Part shown: positions 43,731 through 55,945 of the stretch, in pieces
Layout: each line of letters begins with the position of its first letter
How positions within the stretch are numbered: position 1 is the stretch's first letter
Assembly (NCBI GenBank): GCA_021229015.1
Contig: CM037788.1
Coordinates: 54,147,278 to 54,211,277 of the forward strand
Direction: 5' to 3'
From: Solen grandis
Lineage: Eukaryota > Mollusca > Bivalvia > Adapedonta > Solenidae
DNA: 64,000 bases
Notes under the pieces: model-generated
Seen by the model: only the letters and a program-made list of their open reading frames with translations
Told to the model about the DNA's origin: nothing
Databases searched by the model: none
Translations under genes and position numbers: made by a program

Positions 43731-44458
43731 GGTCGGTCGGTCGAGCGTTGCATTTTCCTTGTCCAGAGTAACAAAGGGCATTAACTCTGTAATTACAATA
43801 GATAGAGTTATGGTTCTTGTGCACTGCACTTCCTCTTATTGTGGTTGACAATTGTATGAAATTGTTTTGAATTCCAACCAGTTCTTTTCAAGTTATACTC
43901 TGGACAAGGAAAAGTAACTAAGGGCAATAACTCTGTAATTCCTATAGATAGAGTTATGGTTCTTGTGCACTGCACTTCCTCTCATTGTGCTTGACCATTG
44001 TATGAAATTGTTATGCAATCCAATCAGTACTTTACAAGTTATACTCCGGACAAGGTTACAAGTTATACTCTGGACAAGGAAAAAATAAAAGGGCAATAAC
44101 TCTGTAATATTAGATGAGTTATGGTTCTTGTGCACTGCACTTCCTCTATGTGTTGACATTGATGAATTTTTAAATTCCAACTTGTTTTTCAAGTTATGCT
44201 CCGGACAAGGAAAAGTAATAAAGGGCAATAACTCTGTAATAAGTTAAGATGGAGTTATGGTTCTTGTGCACTGCACTTCCTCTCCATGTGCTTGATCATT
44301 GCATGAAGTTGTATTGAATTCCAACTTGTGGTTTTCAAGTTATGCTCCAGACAAGGAAAATGCAACAGACCGCTGGACCGACCGACTGACCAACTGACCG
44401 ACCGACCACCGGATGACTCCTATATACCCCCCAAACTTCGTTTCGGGGGTATAATTAA
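43731..44458 (-). repeat. ~155-bp tandem modules with GGGGTATA terminus
   Basis: About four units containing CTTGTCC(A/G)GAGTA, GGGCAATAACTCTGTAAT and GGTTCTTGTGCACTGCACTT. The array ends CCGACCGACCACCGGATGAC..CGGGGGTATAATTA. Open frames on - through it are repeat artefacts. Confidence 0.82.
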
Positions 44459-44593
44459 ATTCTGACCAATAGTTTCAGAGAAGATATTTTTTTAATTTTC
44501 TACATAAGTATATATAGCTATATATGGAAATTTGCAAACCCCGTTGGGGCCTCATTTTTCAAGGAATCAACTTGATTTAAGCAAATATGGTAG

Positions 44594-47556
44594 AAAACAA
44601 GAGGGCCATGATGGCCCTGAAACGCTCACCTGAGTACCATTGCTACAACTGATTACAAGGTTTTTAAACAGACAAGAATTCTGATATAACTCAATCTTAA
44701 ACATTTTAGCCCTGACAATACTACACACCAAATATATAAGCACTGGGCCTTATGGTTTCAGAGGAGAAGACTTAGTGCGGGGTCATTTATCTCCAAAGGG
44801 CCACCATTTTGAAAATCTTGATAATGAACCATTAGATGATGCTACATACCAACAAGAGGGCCAAGATGGCCCTGTGTCGCTCACCTGAGTAAGATGGCTG
44901 TGTTAGGCATAATGACAAAAAATCTGGCATCTAAAAGTGTTTTTCTAACATTTGACTAAGTGACCTACATATTGATCCTACCTGAATTTGCACTCAACTG
45001 GGAATTCATGCAGTCATCATTCATATTAAGTTTAATGAAGACTGGGACAAAAATGTAGGCCTCTAGAGTGTTCACAAGGTTTTTCTTAGATTTGACCTGG
45101 TGACCTAGTTTTTGACCCATGACCATTTTCAAACTCATCAAATATCATAGACAAACATCCTGACCAAAATTTATGAAGATTGGCCAAAACTGTGGCCTTA
45201 GGGTGTTCACAAGGTTTTTCTAAGATTTGACCTGGTGACCTAGTTTTTGACCCCACATTACCCATTTTAACTCATCAAGATATCATGTAGACAAACATCC
45301 TGACCAAAATTTATGAAGATTAGGCCAAAACTGTGGCCTGTAGGGTGTTCACAAGGTTTTTCTAAGATTTGACCTGGTGACCTAGTTTTTGACCCCACAT
45401 GACCCAATTTCAAACTCATCTGAGATATCATGTAGACAAACATCCTGACTAAGTTTCATGAAGATTGGGCCAAATTTGTGGCCTGTAGAGTGTTCACAGG
45501 TTTTTCTAAGATTTGACCTGGTGACCTAGTTTTTGACCCCAATGACCCAATAATCGAACTCATCCGAGATTCATGTAGACAAACATCCTGACCAAGTTTC
45601 ATGAGGATTGGACCAAAACTGTGGCCTCTAGAGTGTTCACAAGGTTTTTCTAAGATTTGACCTGGTGACCTAGTTTTTGACCCCACATGACCCAATATCG
45701 AACTCATCCGAGATATCATGTAGACAAAATCCTGAAAATTTTATGAAGATTGGGCTAAAACTGTGGCCTCTAGAGTGTTCACAAGGTTTTTCAAGGATTT
45801 GACCTAGTGACCTAGTTTTTGACCCCACATGACCCAATATCGAACTCATCCGAGATATCATGTAGACAAACATCCTGATTAAGTTTGATGAAGATTGGGC
45901 CAAATTTGTGGCCTCTAGAGTGTTCACAAGTTTTTTCTTAGATTTGACCTAGTGACCTAGTTTTTGACCCCACATGACCCAATTCAACTCATCGAGATAT
46001 CATGTAGACAAACATCCTGACTAAGTTTCATGAAGATTGGGCCAAATTTGTGGCCTGTAGAGTGTTCACAAGGTTTTTCTAAGATTTGACCTGGTGACCT
46101 AGTTTTTGACCCCACATGACCCAATATCGAACTCATCCGAGATATCATGTAGACAAACATCCTGACCAAGTTTCATGAGGATTGGACCAAAACTGTGGCC
46201 TCTAGAGTGTTCACAAGGTTTTTTAGATTTGACCGTGACCTAGTTTTTGACCCCACATGACCCAATTTCGAACTCATCCGAGATATCATGTAGACAAACA
46301 TCCTGACCAAGTTTCATGAAGATTGGGCCAAAACTGTGGCCTCTAGAGTGTTCACAAGCAATTGTTGACGACGGACGACGGACAAAAGGCGATCACAAAA
46401 GCTCACCCGAGCACAAGTGCTCAGGTGAGCTAAAAATCTAAGCTATAAGCCTTATGGATTCATAGTAGAAGATTTTTTTTTAAAGATTTTCCTATATAAC
46501 TCTATGTAAAACAAGTGACCCCTGGTGCGGGGGCATTTATCACCATAAGGTCATGATTTGTACAATCTTGGTAATGAACCATAAGATGATGCTGCATACC
46601 AAATATCTAATCTCTAGGCCTTATGGATTCATAGAAGATTTTTAAAGTTTTTCCTATATAACTCTATGTAAAACAAGTGACCCCTGGTGCGGGGGCATTT
46701 ATCACCATAGGGCTATGATTTGAACAATCTTGGTAATGAACCATAAGATGATGCTACATACCAAATATCTAAGCTCTAGGCCTAATGGAATCATAGAAGA
46801 AGATTTTTAAAGATTTTCCTATATAAATCTATGTAAAACAAGTGACCCATGGTGCGGGGGCATTTATCACCATAGGGTCATAATTTGTACAATCTTGGTA
46901 ATGAACCATAAGATGATGCTACATACCAAATATCTAACTCTAGCCTATGGATTAAAGAAGATTTTTAAAGATTTTCCTATATAACTCTATGTAAAACAAG
47001 TGACCCCTGGTGCGGGGGCATTTATCACCATAGGGCTATGATTTGAACAATCTTGGTAATGAACCATTAGATGATGCTACATACCAAATATCTAAGCTCT
47101 AGTCCTAATGGATTGAAAGAAGATTTTTAAAGATTTTCCTATATAACTCTATGTAAAACAAGTGACCCCTGGTGCAGGGACATTTATCACCATAGGGCTA
47201 TGATTTGTACAATCTTGGTAATGGCCCATATGATGATGCTACATACTAAGTATCTAAGCTCTAGGCCTTGCAGTTTTGCAGAAGAAGATTTTCAAAGTTT
47301 GCATTTTTAAAGTCTATTTTTAGCTCCTGTGACCTACTTTTTTAACCAATCTGAATAATTTGTACAACTTTGATAGAGGGCATCATAAGGATGATTCCTG
47401 TGAAGTTTGGTCAAAATCCCTTCAGCGATTCATGAGGAGATGTTGTTTAAAGCAAATTGTTGACGACGAACGGACGGACGCACGCACGCACGGACGACGG
47501 ACAAAAGGCGATCACAAAAGCTCACCATGAGCACGTTGTGCTCAGGTGAGCTAAAA
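44594..47556 (-). repeat. Composite GTGAGC repeat (type-3 modules) with a nested element of the same superfamily
   Basis: The outer element runs 44594-44850 and 46437-47556. Its modules contain GATGATGCTACATACCAAAT and CAAGTGACCCCTGGTGCGGG. It ends GAGCACGTTGTGCTCAGGTG then AGCTAAAAA. A second element (44851-46436) is inserted at TACC^AA within a module, which resumes as TCTAAGCT immediately after. Confidence 0.82.
44851..46436 (-). repeat. Nested composite GTGAGC repeat with about ten type-1 modules
   Basis: It has both ends: AACAAGAGGGCCAAGATGGC and GAGCACAAGTGCTCAGGTGA plus GCTAAAAA. The interior is about nine to ten ~155-bp modules (GGTGACCTAGTTTTTGACCC, ATCATGTAGACAAACATCCT). It is very similar to 61115-62134, which has fewer modules. 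The modules are open in one - frame and yield spurious repetitive peptides. Confidence 0.88.
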
Positions 47557-48026
47557 ATTACATGACTATTTCTGCAAAACAAAATTAAATATTGACCATT
47601 GGTTTCTGGGAAGATGATTTTTGAAATTTTCTATATAGAGTATATAAGGAAATTTGCCAACCCTGACAAGGCTTCATTTCTTAAGGGATCGACTTCATTT
47701 AAGCAATAATGGTAGATGACAGTGAGGTGACCATTTGTGCTATAAGAAATTAAATTCTGACCATCGGTTTCAGAGAAGATGATTTTTAACAGTTTTTAAA
47801 ATAAAATGATGTTGGCTGCCATGGCAACCAGAGTTCTGCATGGATCAAGTTTATTTTAGCAATTTTTGTGCAGGTTCACCCAAGCATCATTCATGCCAAG
47901 TTTAATCAAGTTCTGTCCAGTGGTTTCAGAGGTAATGTCTTTTAAAGCAAATTGTTGAAGACGGACGACGAACGGAGTGATCCCAATAGCTCACCCTGAG
48001 CACTTTGTGCTCTAGTGAGCTAAAAC
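47557..48026 (-). repeat. Composite GTGAGC repeat fragment
   Basis: It ends CCCTGAGCACTTTGTGCTCT then AGTGAGCTAAAAC. Type-3-like interior (GGTTTCAGAGAAGATGATTT). The left end is missing. Confidence 0.7.
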
Positions 48027-48071
48027 AGAACTAGAGAAAATATTTGTATTATGCTGCTTAATTCATTGTTA

Positions 48072-48560
48072 TGATTATGATACCAGCATATAAGGGTAGT
48101 TCCAGGACTAGTTGACCAGGTGCCAAGACACCTGTCTACGGCATGATACTGCAGTGTAGCAGCACTTTACCTATCTCAAGTTGACACTGTCTCCAAATGA
48201 CTGACTGACTGTCCATGAGATGTTAAACCCAACAAACAATACCACGAATAAAGCTAATACAGTTGAAGTCTGTCAAGAGGTTTCAGGGGAGATATCGTTT
48301 AAAGCAAATTGTTGATGATGGAAGATGGGACGGAGGGTGATCACAATGTGAGCTAAAAATGATACTAATAGCTCCCTTCTTGTCACTCAGCATTATATAT
48401 ACAGGGTATTTATAGGATTAGTTGCCTCAGTGTCAAGATAATGTGACTGTGTGTGTCTAAGTTGTGATAGTGCATAGTGGCAACACTATATTTGTCTCAA
48501 GTTATCAATCTCCAAATGACTGAAAAACTGTTGGTGAGATTTTAAACTGAAATTAAAAAC
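48072..48560 (+). repeat. Two SINE tail fragments
   Basis: 48090-48240 has GGGTAGTTCCAGGACTAGTT and GAGATGTTAAACCCAACAAA. 48370-48550 is a more diverged version (TATTTATAGGATTAGTTGCC, CTCCAAATGACTGAAAAACT). Neither has a tRNA-like head. Confidence 0.6.
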
Positions 48561-48574
48561 AAACAAATTCTCAC

Positions 48575-50287
48575 CTTGAATTTAGCTGAAGCAGTTTTCC
48601 TTTGGTACACAAATGTTGCAGCAAGGTGATTTGATCCTGTACAGAATATTTTTCCTTCAGCCATTCTTTAACACTTTCAGTGTAAATTGTCCTTAGTTCA
48701 GAAGCATCCTCTAGACCCTTCTCAAGACTGATTACATCTTGTAAAAGTACCTTCAGGGGAAATGTGCGCAGCTGTGATTGAATGTATGAATATAAAGCTG
48801 ATCTTATACTTTCATATTTCCTTACAACTGGCAAACATAATATTGAAAAAGCACTGCTAAATAATTTGCTCAGTGGTGTATCTACCCATGAACTTGACAG
48901 TTTTGAACAGTTACCAAGCCACCTAACAAACACCTCTCCACCAATACTCAATAAGCAGTCTTCAAACTGTTCCATTTTGATTAGCTCCAAGAAGAGATTA
49001 TGAATACGCCATTTCACAGACACTGATAATACTTTCAGAAGTTCAATCTTTTGAGGCTTCTGATGAAACAGTGTGTAATCCAGACAAATCCTGTTAAATA
49101 CAGTTAGCAAATCCTCCTTTGGTACAAAACTCGTTCTTCCCAAAATGTCAAGAAATGCATTTTCAAAGTTGGTTGTCTGAGCTTCTATCAATTCTGCACC
49201 ATTGTCAACTATGGTTTCCCAAGCTGACACAAGCATCTGTAAATTTGCTGATTTCTGTGCTGTATTCAGCAATTCCTGAATATGTACTGTAGTCACTGAT
49301 TGAACAATATCCATGTAATTCTGAATTTGTTTTGGTCCCACGCTGAATCTCCTTATAAACAGACAATGTATCTGACAATGAAACACTGCGCAGAATGTGT
49401 TCAAAAACCTGTTTTGACTCATCATCTTCCATTTTAAGGAAATCATCACAAAGTCTGCAACACACTGACCGAATGCTGAGAGTAGCATCAGTGTCATCAT
49501 TAGAAATTTTCTTTTTGTTTCCAATGCACTCTTGCACAATCTGACCAATCATTTTTGTACCATAAAAGTTAAAACACTTATCAATTTCAATAACTTTACA
49601 GTATTTTCCCTCTAAAGTTATTCTGCAAAGTACTTCACAAACTTCTGGCATATATGCTTCACATGAGGATGGCAGCTGACACATCGACACTTTTGTAACT
49701 TCATTTAAAACCCTCTCTGCAAGAGGTCTTGATAAAAGTTTTTTAACACGATATATTATATTAGATTTATTTCCGATCACAACAGAAAGTAGAACTAAAT
49801 CAACATCAATCTTAACGTAAGTCTTGGTACTTTCAAGCTCTGAAAATATACGTTCAAATATAGCAATAAAGTCTTCATTTTTTAAACGAATTTTGCAAAG
49901 GGATTCGATTTGAATACACCGGTCTTTAACATCTTCTGTTTTATTCTGAAGAATGTGCAATAAGTGGGAATATAGTTCCTCTGAATTAAACCTATATATG
50001 TCTCTATAAACAAGCTTATTTTGCAAGAAGAAATCTTTTTCAAACAGCTGCAGGCAGTATGGAGTATTATCCCAAATGGAACGAATTCCTGATCTTGAAT
50101 ACCACAGTTGGTAATTATATCTGGCATCCATATGGCTTTGTGGGAGAGGTACACGTACTGAATATAAGTCATTCTGACAACGCTGCAGTTGTGCATTTAA
50201 ATATTTCTCACTTCCAATGAGATTTACACTTATGAGATGTTTCTGATCCTGAGGTGCAATGTAGATAAAAAATTCTGTTGGATATAC
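48575..50287 (-). CDS. RNF213-like large exon: carbohydrate-binding-like fold plus helical region, frameshifted
   Basis: One 1.7 kb exon lies between acceptor TTTTTTTCAG (50288) and donor GTGAGAAT (48574). The first ~75 residues look like a CBM20-type beta fold (SVNLIGSEKYL, then YSVRVPLPQSHMDARYNYQL, then SIWDNTPY). About 490 helical residues follow, ending LLQHLCTKGKLLQLNS. Two overlapping frames (50287-49205 and 49548-48575) must be combined: the first is protein-like down to EIQRG, the second from PKQIQNYMDIVQSVTTVHIQ. One extra base in the CCC at 49337-49339 would explain this. Fold order and sequence flavour suggest the region before the AAA core of RNF213-type E3 ligases, but this is not certain. 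It could be a real gene with an assembly error or a young pseudogene. Confidence 0.6.
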
Positions 50288-50490
50288 CTGAAAAAAAGTA
50301 TACAAATAAACTATGGTGAATATAGAACTAGATAGCCATTGTGGCCCTAAATCACTCAATTAAGTACCATCAACCTTAACAAGATCAAACTATCAATGAA
50401 GATGATGAATACGCCCAGATACCACTTTCTCACAGTTCTTACTTACTTACTTATAAGTAAGATAGTCTTGATAAAGTTGAAAGATATAAA

Positions 50491-50992
50491 AACAAGAGGG
50501 CCTTGATGATCCTATATAGCTCACTTGAGTGCCACAGCCCTAAAGGAGCAATCTTGGTAGAGGGTTATCCATAGAGCATCTGTGCCAAAACATTTTAAAA
50601 TTTGGCTGATAGTTTTGGAAAAGAAGTCTTTTAAAGTTTTCAATAAATATATTTAAGGCAAATTAGCCCCATGTTTTTTTACCGATTGGAATAATTTTAG
50701 TAATCTTGGTAGAGGGTAACCTAAGAAACATCTGTACCGAAACATTTTGAAATCTGGCCTGTAGTTTTGAAGGAGATGATTTTTAAAGTTTTCATATTAC
50801 TTTCTTTCCATTGCCATAGCAACCAGAGTTCAACATGGATCAAGATTTTTGTTCACCAAAGGATCATCCTTGCCAAGTTTAATAAAATTCTGTCCAGCGG
50901 TTTCAAAGTAGATATCGTTTAAAGCAAATTGTTGACGACGCACGACAATGGAGGCAGGGTGATCACAAAAGTTCAACTTGGGCACATTGTTG
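50491..50992 (-). repeat. Composite GTGAGC repeat, right end truncated
   Basis: It begins AACAAGAGGGCCTTGATGAT. The interior is type-3 (GGTAGAGGGTTATCC, CCATTGCCATAGCAACCAG). It ends abruptly at GGGCACATTGTTG where the next element starts. Confidence 0.78.
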
Positions 50993-51699
50993 AACAAGAG
51001 GGCCATGATGGCCCTGAATTGCTCACCTGATTATAAATGAGCAACATATGTTGGATTTTTCATATTGACCTACTTTTTGACCAAACATGACCCACTTTCG
51101 AGCTTGTCCAAGTTTTATGGAAACAGACATTCCAACCAAGTTTCGTGAAGATATGGCCAAAATGTGGCCTATAGAGTGTAAACAAGGTTTGTCTAAGATT
51201 TGAACTTGTGACCTACTTTTTGATCCCACATGACCCAATTTCAAACCTGTCCAAGATTTTATGGAAACAAACATTCTGACCAAGTTTCATAAAGATTTGG
51301 CCAAAAATGTGGCCTCTAGAGAGTTAACAAGGTTTTTTGAAGATATGACCTCATGACCTACTTTTTGACCCAATGACCCATTTCAACTGTCCAAGATTTT
51401 AAGGAGACAAACATTCTGACCAAGTTTCATGAAGATTGAGCAAAAAGGCCTCTAGAGTGTTAACAAGGTTTTTCTAAGATTTGAACTTGTGACCTACTTT
51501 TTGATCCCATATGACCCAATTTCAAACTTGTCCAAGATTTTATAGTGACAAACATTCTGACCAAGTTTCATGAAGAATGGCCTAAAAATATGGCCTCTAG
51601 AGTGTTAACAAGCCAAATTGTTGACGACGCACATAGCACGACAGACGAAGGGAGATCACAAAAGCTCACCTTGAGCACGTTGTGCTCAGGTGAGCTAAA
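50993..51699 (-). repeat. Composite GTGAGC repeat with type-1 modules, both ends
   Basis: AACAAGAGGGCCATGATGGC at the left; GAGCACGTTGTGCTCAGGTG and AGCTAAAC at the right. Four ~150-bp modules (GTGACCTACTTTTTGATCCC, AGAGTGTTAACAAG). Confidence 0.83.
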
Positions 51700-52080
51700 C
51701 AGGGAGCCATATGAAATCAATGACATCAAATTCTGACCATTGGTTTCACAGAAGAAGAATCTTGAAATTTTTTATATAGAGTATATAAGGAAACTAGCTG
51801 ATCCCCTAGGGGCATTTTTTTAAGGGATCAACTTTATTTTAGCAATTATGGTAAACATTCATGAGGTGACCATTTGTGCCAAAGGAAATTAAATTCTGAC
51901 CATTAGCTTCATAGAAGAATTTTGAAATTTTCTATTTCAAGGAATCAATTTATTTTAGCAATTATGGTAAACAGTCATGAGGTGATCGTTTTCCCAAAGG
52001 AAATTTTAATAAAAGCACTGCATGCGGGTGCCAACGCTCGTCTGTTTTTGCCAACGTTACACATTTTTGTTAAACACTTA

Positions 52081-53294
52081 AACAAGAGGGCCATGATGGC
52101 CCTGAATCGCTCACCTGATTATAAATGAGCAACATATGTTGGATTTTTCATATTGACCTACTTTTTGACCTACCCAAATTAACCCACTTTCTAACTTGTT
52201 CAAGATTTTATGGAAACATACATACTGACCAAGTTTCATAAAGACTGGGCCAAAAATGTGGCCTCTAGAGTGTTATCAAGGTTTTTCTAAGATTTGACCT
52301 CTTGACCTACTTTTTGACCCCACATGACCCAAATTCGAACTTGTCCAAGATTTTATGGAGACAAACATTCTGACCAAGTTTCATAAAGATTTGGCCAAAA
52401 ATGTGGCCTCTTTAGTGTTAACAAGGTTTTTCTATGACTTGACCTCTGACCTACTTTTTGACCCCACATGACCCAATTTCAAACTTGTCCAAGATATTAT
52501 GGAAACAAACAATCTGACTAAGTTTCATAAAGATTGGGCAAAAAAATCGCCTCTAGAGTGTTAACAAGGTTTTTATAAGACTTGACCTCATGACCTACTT
52601 TTTGACCCCACATGACCCAATTTCAAACTTGTCCAAGATATTATGGAAACAAACAATCTGACTAAGTTTCATAAAGATTGGGCCAAAAAAATCAAATGAA
52701 GATGCTAGAGTGCAAACAATGTGAAATCTGGCTTTTTTAATTTTAAAAGGGGCATAACTCCTGACCTAATGGTATATATCAGCCATAATCGAACTTGGCC
52801 GAGATTTTATGGTTATAAACATTGTTATCAAATTTGAAGATAATTGCTCATGAAATGAAGATGCTAGAGTGCAAACAATGTGAAATCTGGCTTTTTTTAA
52901 TTTTAAAAGGGGCATAACTCCTGACCTAATGGTATTATATCAGCCATAATCGAACTTGGCCGTGATTTATGGTTATAAACATTGATATTAAGTTTGAAGA
53001 TAATTGCTAATGAAATGAAGATGCTAGAGTGCAAACAATGTGAAATCTGGCTTTTTTGAATTTTAAAAGGGGCATAACTCCTGACCTAATGGTACGATAT
53101 CAGCCATAATCGAACTTGGCCGTGATTTTATGGTTATAAACATTGTTCTAAAGTTTGAAGATAATTGCTCATCAAATGAAGATGCTAGAGTGCAAACAAA
53201 CAAATTGTGGACAACGGACGACGGACGGACGGACGACGGACATTCATCGATCCTAAAAGCTCATCCTGAGCACACGTGCTCAGGTGAGCTAAAA
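52081..53294 (-). repeat. Mosaic composite repeat: type-1 and type-2 modules in one element
   Basis: Both ends are present (AACAAGAGGGCCATGATGGC; GAGCACACGTGCTCAGGTGA). About 52140-52685 is four type-1 modules (GACCTACTTTTTGACCCCAC). From about 52690 the sequence switches to three type-2 modules (AAGATGCTAGAGTGCAAACA, GGGGCATAACTCCTGACCTA), the same type that fills 22037-23163 in the other orientation. Confidence 0.86.
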
Positions 53295-53419
53295 AGTTAA
53301 CCTTGAAAATCACAACTAAAACTGTAAGCCTTTAAATGCAAAGTTGAAGTACCATACCCTTTAAATTAATGCTTAAGTAAGGAAAGAATTTACACATAAT
53401 AAATTAAATAGTATTTCAA

Positions 53420-53968
53420 TTTTATTAATTTTTTAGTTCTGGTGGACATCTTGGGCGGCAGACCTAAACGATTTAGCTATTTTTGCTCAGTACCATCTAA
53501 GGATCATTCCTATAAAATTTCATCAAAATCTGCTTAGTGGTTTAGGAGGAGATGATGTATAAAGATTATTCTATTTTAAGCTCTAGCAGCCATCTTGGTT
53601 GGCAGACCGAAACGATTTTAGCCATTTTTAAATTTTTTTTTTTCTGGCAGCCATCTTGGTAGACAGACCCCAATGATTTAAGCTATTTTTTGTCAGTACC
53701 ACCTGTAAAATTTCATCAAAATCTGCTCAGCGGTTTAGGAGATGTCGTTTAAATTTTTTTTCTATTTTTAGCTCTTGCGGCCACCTTGGTTGGCGGATCA
53801 GAATGATTTTAGCTATTTTTGCTCAGTACTACCTAAGGATCATTCCTGTAAACTTTCATCAAAATCTGCTCAGCGGTTTAGGAGAAGATGTCATTTAAAA
53901 ATTATTCTATTTTTAGCTCTGGTGGCTATCTTGGACTGGAAAGATTTTAGCTATTTTTGTGCAGTACC

Positions 53969-54018
<50 letters not shown>

Positions 54019-54090
54019 ATAGGATCATTCCTGTAAAGTTTCATCAAAATCTGCTCAGTTGTTTAGGAGGAGATGTGGTTTAAAGAAAAG
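53420..54090 (+). repeat. ~165-bp tandem modules with (TA)n tract
   Basis: About four to five modules of TTTTTAGCTCT(G/T)G(T/C)GGC, GATTTTAGCTATTTTTGCTC and TTTCATCAAAATCTGCTCAG. The last is interrupted by a (TA)n tract at 53973-54020. Confidence 0.78.
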
Positions 54091-54099
54091 TTGATGACG

Positions 54100-54788
54100 C
54101 ATATAACAAGAATGCCAGTGATGCCACAATATACGCCGACACAAAATATAAAGACCAAGAGGGGTCTTTTAATTATTGCTTTTAACATTTCTGTAAGCAT
54201 AAGCTCATAATGAAGACTGTAAGACCAATTAATTTAGCTGAACAGAGAGATAGAACCCTAAAAATGCTTCCAATATGACAGTAGTCAAATAGTAGTATCA
54301 ATATGAATCCTTTTTTCTTTCTCCACATAACTCTTGAAAAAATCACTGTACCAGAAAATCCCTGCTTCATGCACTTTTACCTGTTTAGAAACTTGAGTTG
54401 TGTTTTCAAGAGACCATGTTTAGAAAGGCATAACTATTGCAAATATTGATGAACATCAAAATCCCTGCTTTGTGCATATCTACCCAGTATAGTTATGACA
54501 TTGCCCAAGTTTGGAAAAGATTAGGTCAGAAACATACAAGAAATTGCATTCACAAAGCTGAAATATCAATCAGCTAAAGAGACTAAGATTCAAGGGACAC
54601 AAATCTTGCAAAAATTAATGAACCGGAAAATCGCCACTTCATGCACATCTACCCATTATAGTAATGACATTGACCAAGTTTTGAAAAGATTCATTCAGAA
54701 ATGTAGGAGTTGCGTTCACAAGGTATGGACGTACGGACGGTCAGACGGAGATGACGCCAATATACGACTGCCTCCGGAGGCATATAAA
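54100..54788 (-). repeat. Repeat with CCTCCGGAGGCATATA end
   Basis: The right end is GACTGCCTCCGGAGGCATAT. The left begins near AACAAGAATGCCAGTGATGC and AATATACGCC. Internal repeats include AATCCCTGCTTCATGCAC and CTACCCA(G/T)TATAGT at about 180-bp spacing. Non-coding. Confidence 0.6.
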
Positions 54789-55945
54789 AACAAGAGGGCC
54801 ATATAGACCCTAGATCGCTCACCTGAGTATAGGGTTACCAAAGAAACATTGTACGAAAACATTGTGAAATCTGACCAGTAGTTTTGAAGGAGATAATTTT
54901 TAAAGTTTTCATAATTTTTTTCTTTCCATTGCCATGGGAACCGGAGTTCTATATGGATCAAATTTATTTTAGCAACAAATCAAATTCTATCCAGCAGTTT
55001 CAAGATTGTTTGAAGTTATCACTATATACATAAAGGTAAAATGAGCCCTGCACCTGGTGGCCATGTTTTTTTACAGACTGAAATAATTTTAGCAACTTCT
55101 GTGAAGCTTCACCCAATGATCATCACTGCCAAATTTCATTGAATTCTGTCCAGCTGTTTTAGAGGAAATGTCATTAAAAATTTCACTATATACATATAAA
55201 GCAAATCAGCCCCGCCCCTGGTGGCCATGTTTTTTTACGGATTGGAATCATTTTAGCAACTTTTGTGAACTTCACCCAAGGATCATCCCTGCAAAAACTA
55301 ATCAAATTCTGTCCAGTGATTCAAAGGAGATGTCGTTTTTATATTTAACTTTAGTTTATACTTATTTTTCGTCAATTGGGAAACAAGTTCTTAGAACTTA
55401 TACTAATCCTCTCAACGGTTCCTGGGTTGGACCAGTATTTTGCGCCTAGGAAGGTCATGAAGTGTTCTTGAATCCAATGGGGTTTGAACCCACAACCTTC
55501 AGATCCGTAATCGAATACGTTACCATTGGACCACAGCGCCCTCATATTTAACTTTATACATATAAGGCAAATTAGCCCCAACCCTGGCAGCCATGTTTTT
55601 TTACGGATCTGAATAATTTTTGCGACTTTTGTAAAGCTTTACCAAAGAATCATCCTTGCAAAATTTAATTGAATTATGTCCAGGTGTTTCAGAGGAGATG
55701 TGGTTTTAAGATTTCACTATATACATGTAAGGCAAATTAGCCCCGCCCCTGGTGGCCATGTATTTTTTTTTTGGATCGGAATAATTTTAGCAATCTTGGT
55801 AGACGGTTACCCAAGGAACATCTGTACCAAAACATCTTTAAATCTGCCCAGTAGTTTTGAAGGAGATGATTTTTAAAGTTTTCATAATTTTTATTTTTCT
55901 GTTGCCATGGTAACCAGAGTTCTGCATGGATCAAGTTTATTTATG
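54789..55945 (-). repeat. Composite GTGAGC repeat with type-3 modules, interrupted by a SINE
   Basis: It starts AACAAGAGGGCCATATAGAC. The modules contain CCCCGCCCCTGGTGGCCATG and GGATCATCCCTGC. A minus-strand SINE lies at 55375-55545. The right palindromic end is absent. Confidence 0.75.
55375..55545 (-). repeat. tRNA-headed SINE, minus strand
   Basis: Read on -, the head is GGCGCTGTGGTCCAATGGTA (A-box-like) followed by TGTGGGTTCAAACCCC (B box). The body ends near AACCGTTGAGAGGATTAG. A fragment of the same sequence (GTTCCTGGGTTGGAC) is at about 23185. It is not a complete tRNA cloverleaf. Confidence 0.65.

Noticed and set aside
45456..46169. Repeated minus-strand frames with ISRMSSILGHVGSK-like peptides (also at 61797-62003)
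   Set aside because: They lie in the ~155-bp tandem modules of composite repeats. The peptide repeats with the DNA period and occurs in all copies, so it is a repeat artefact.
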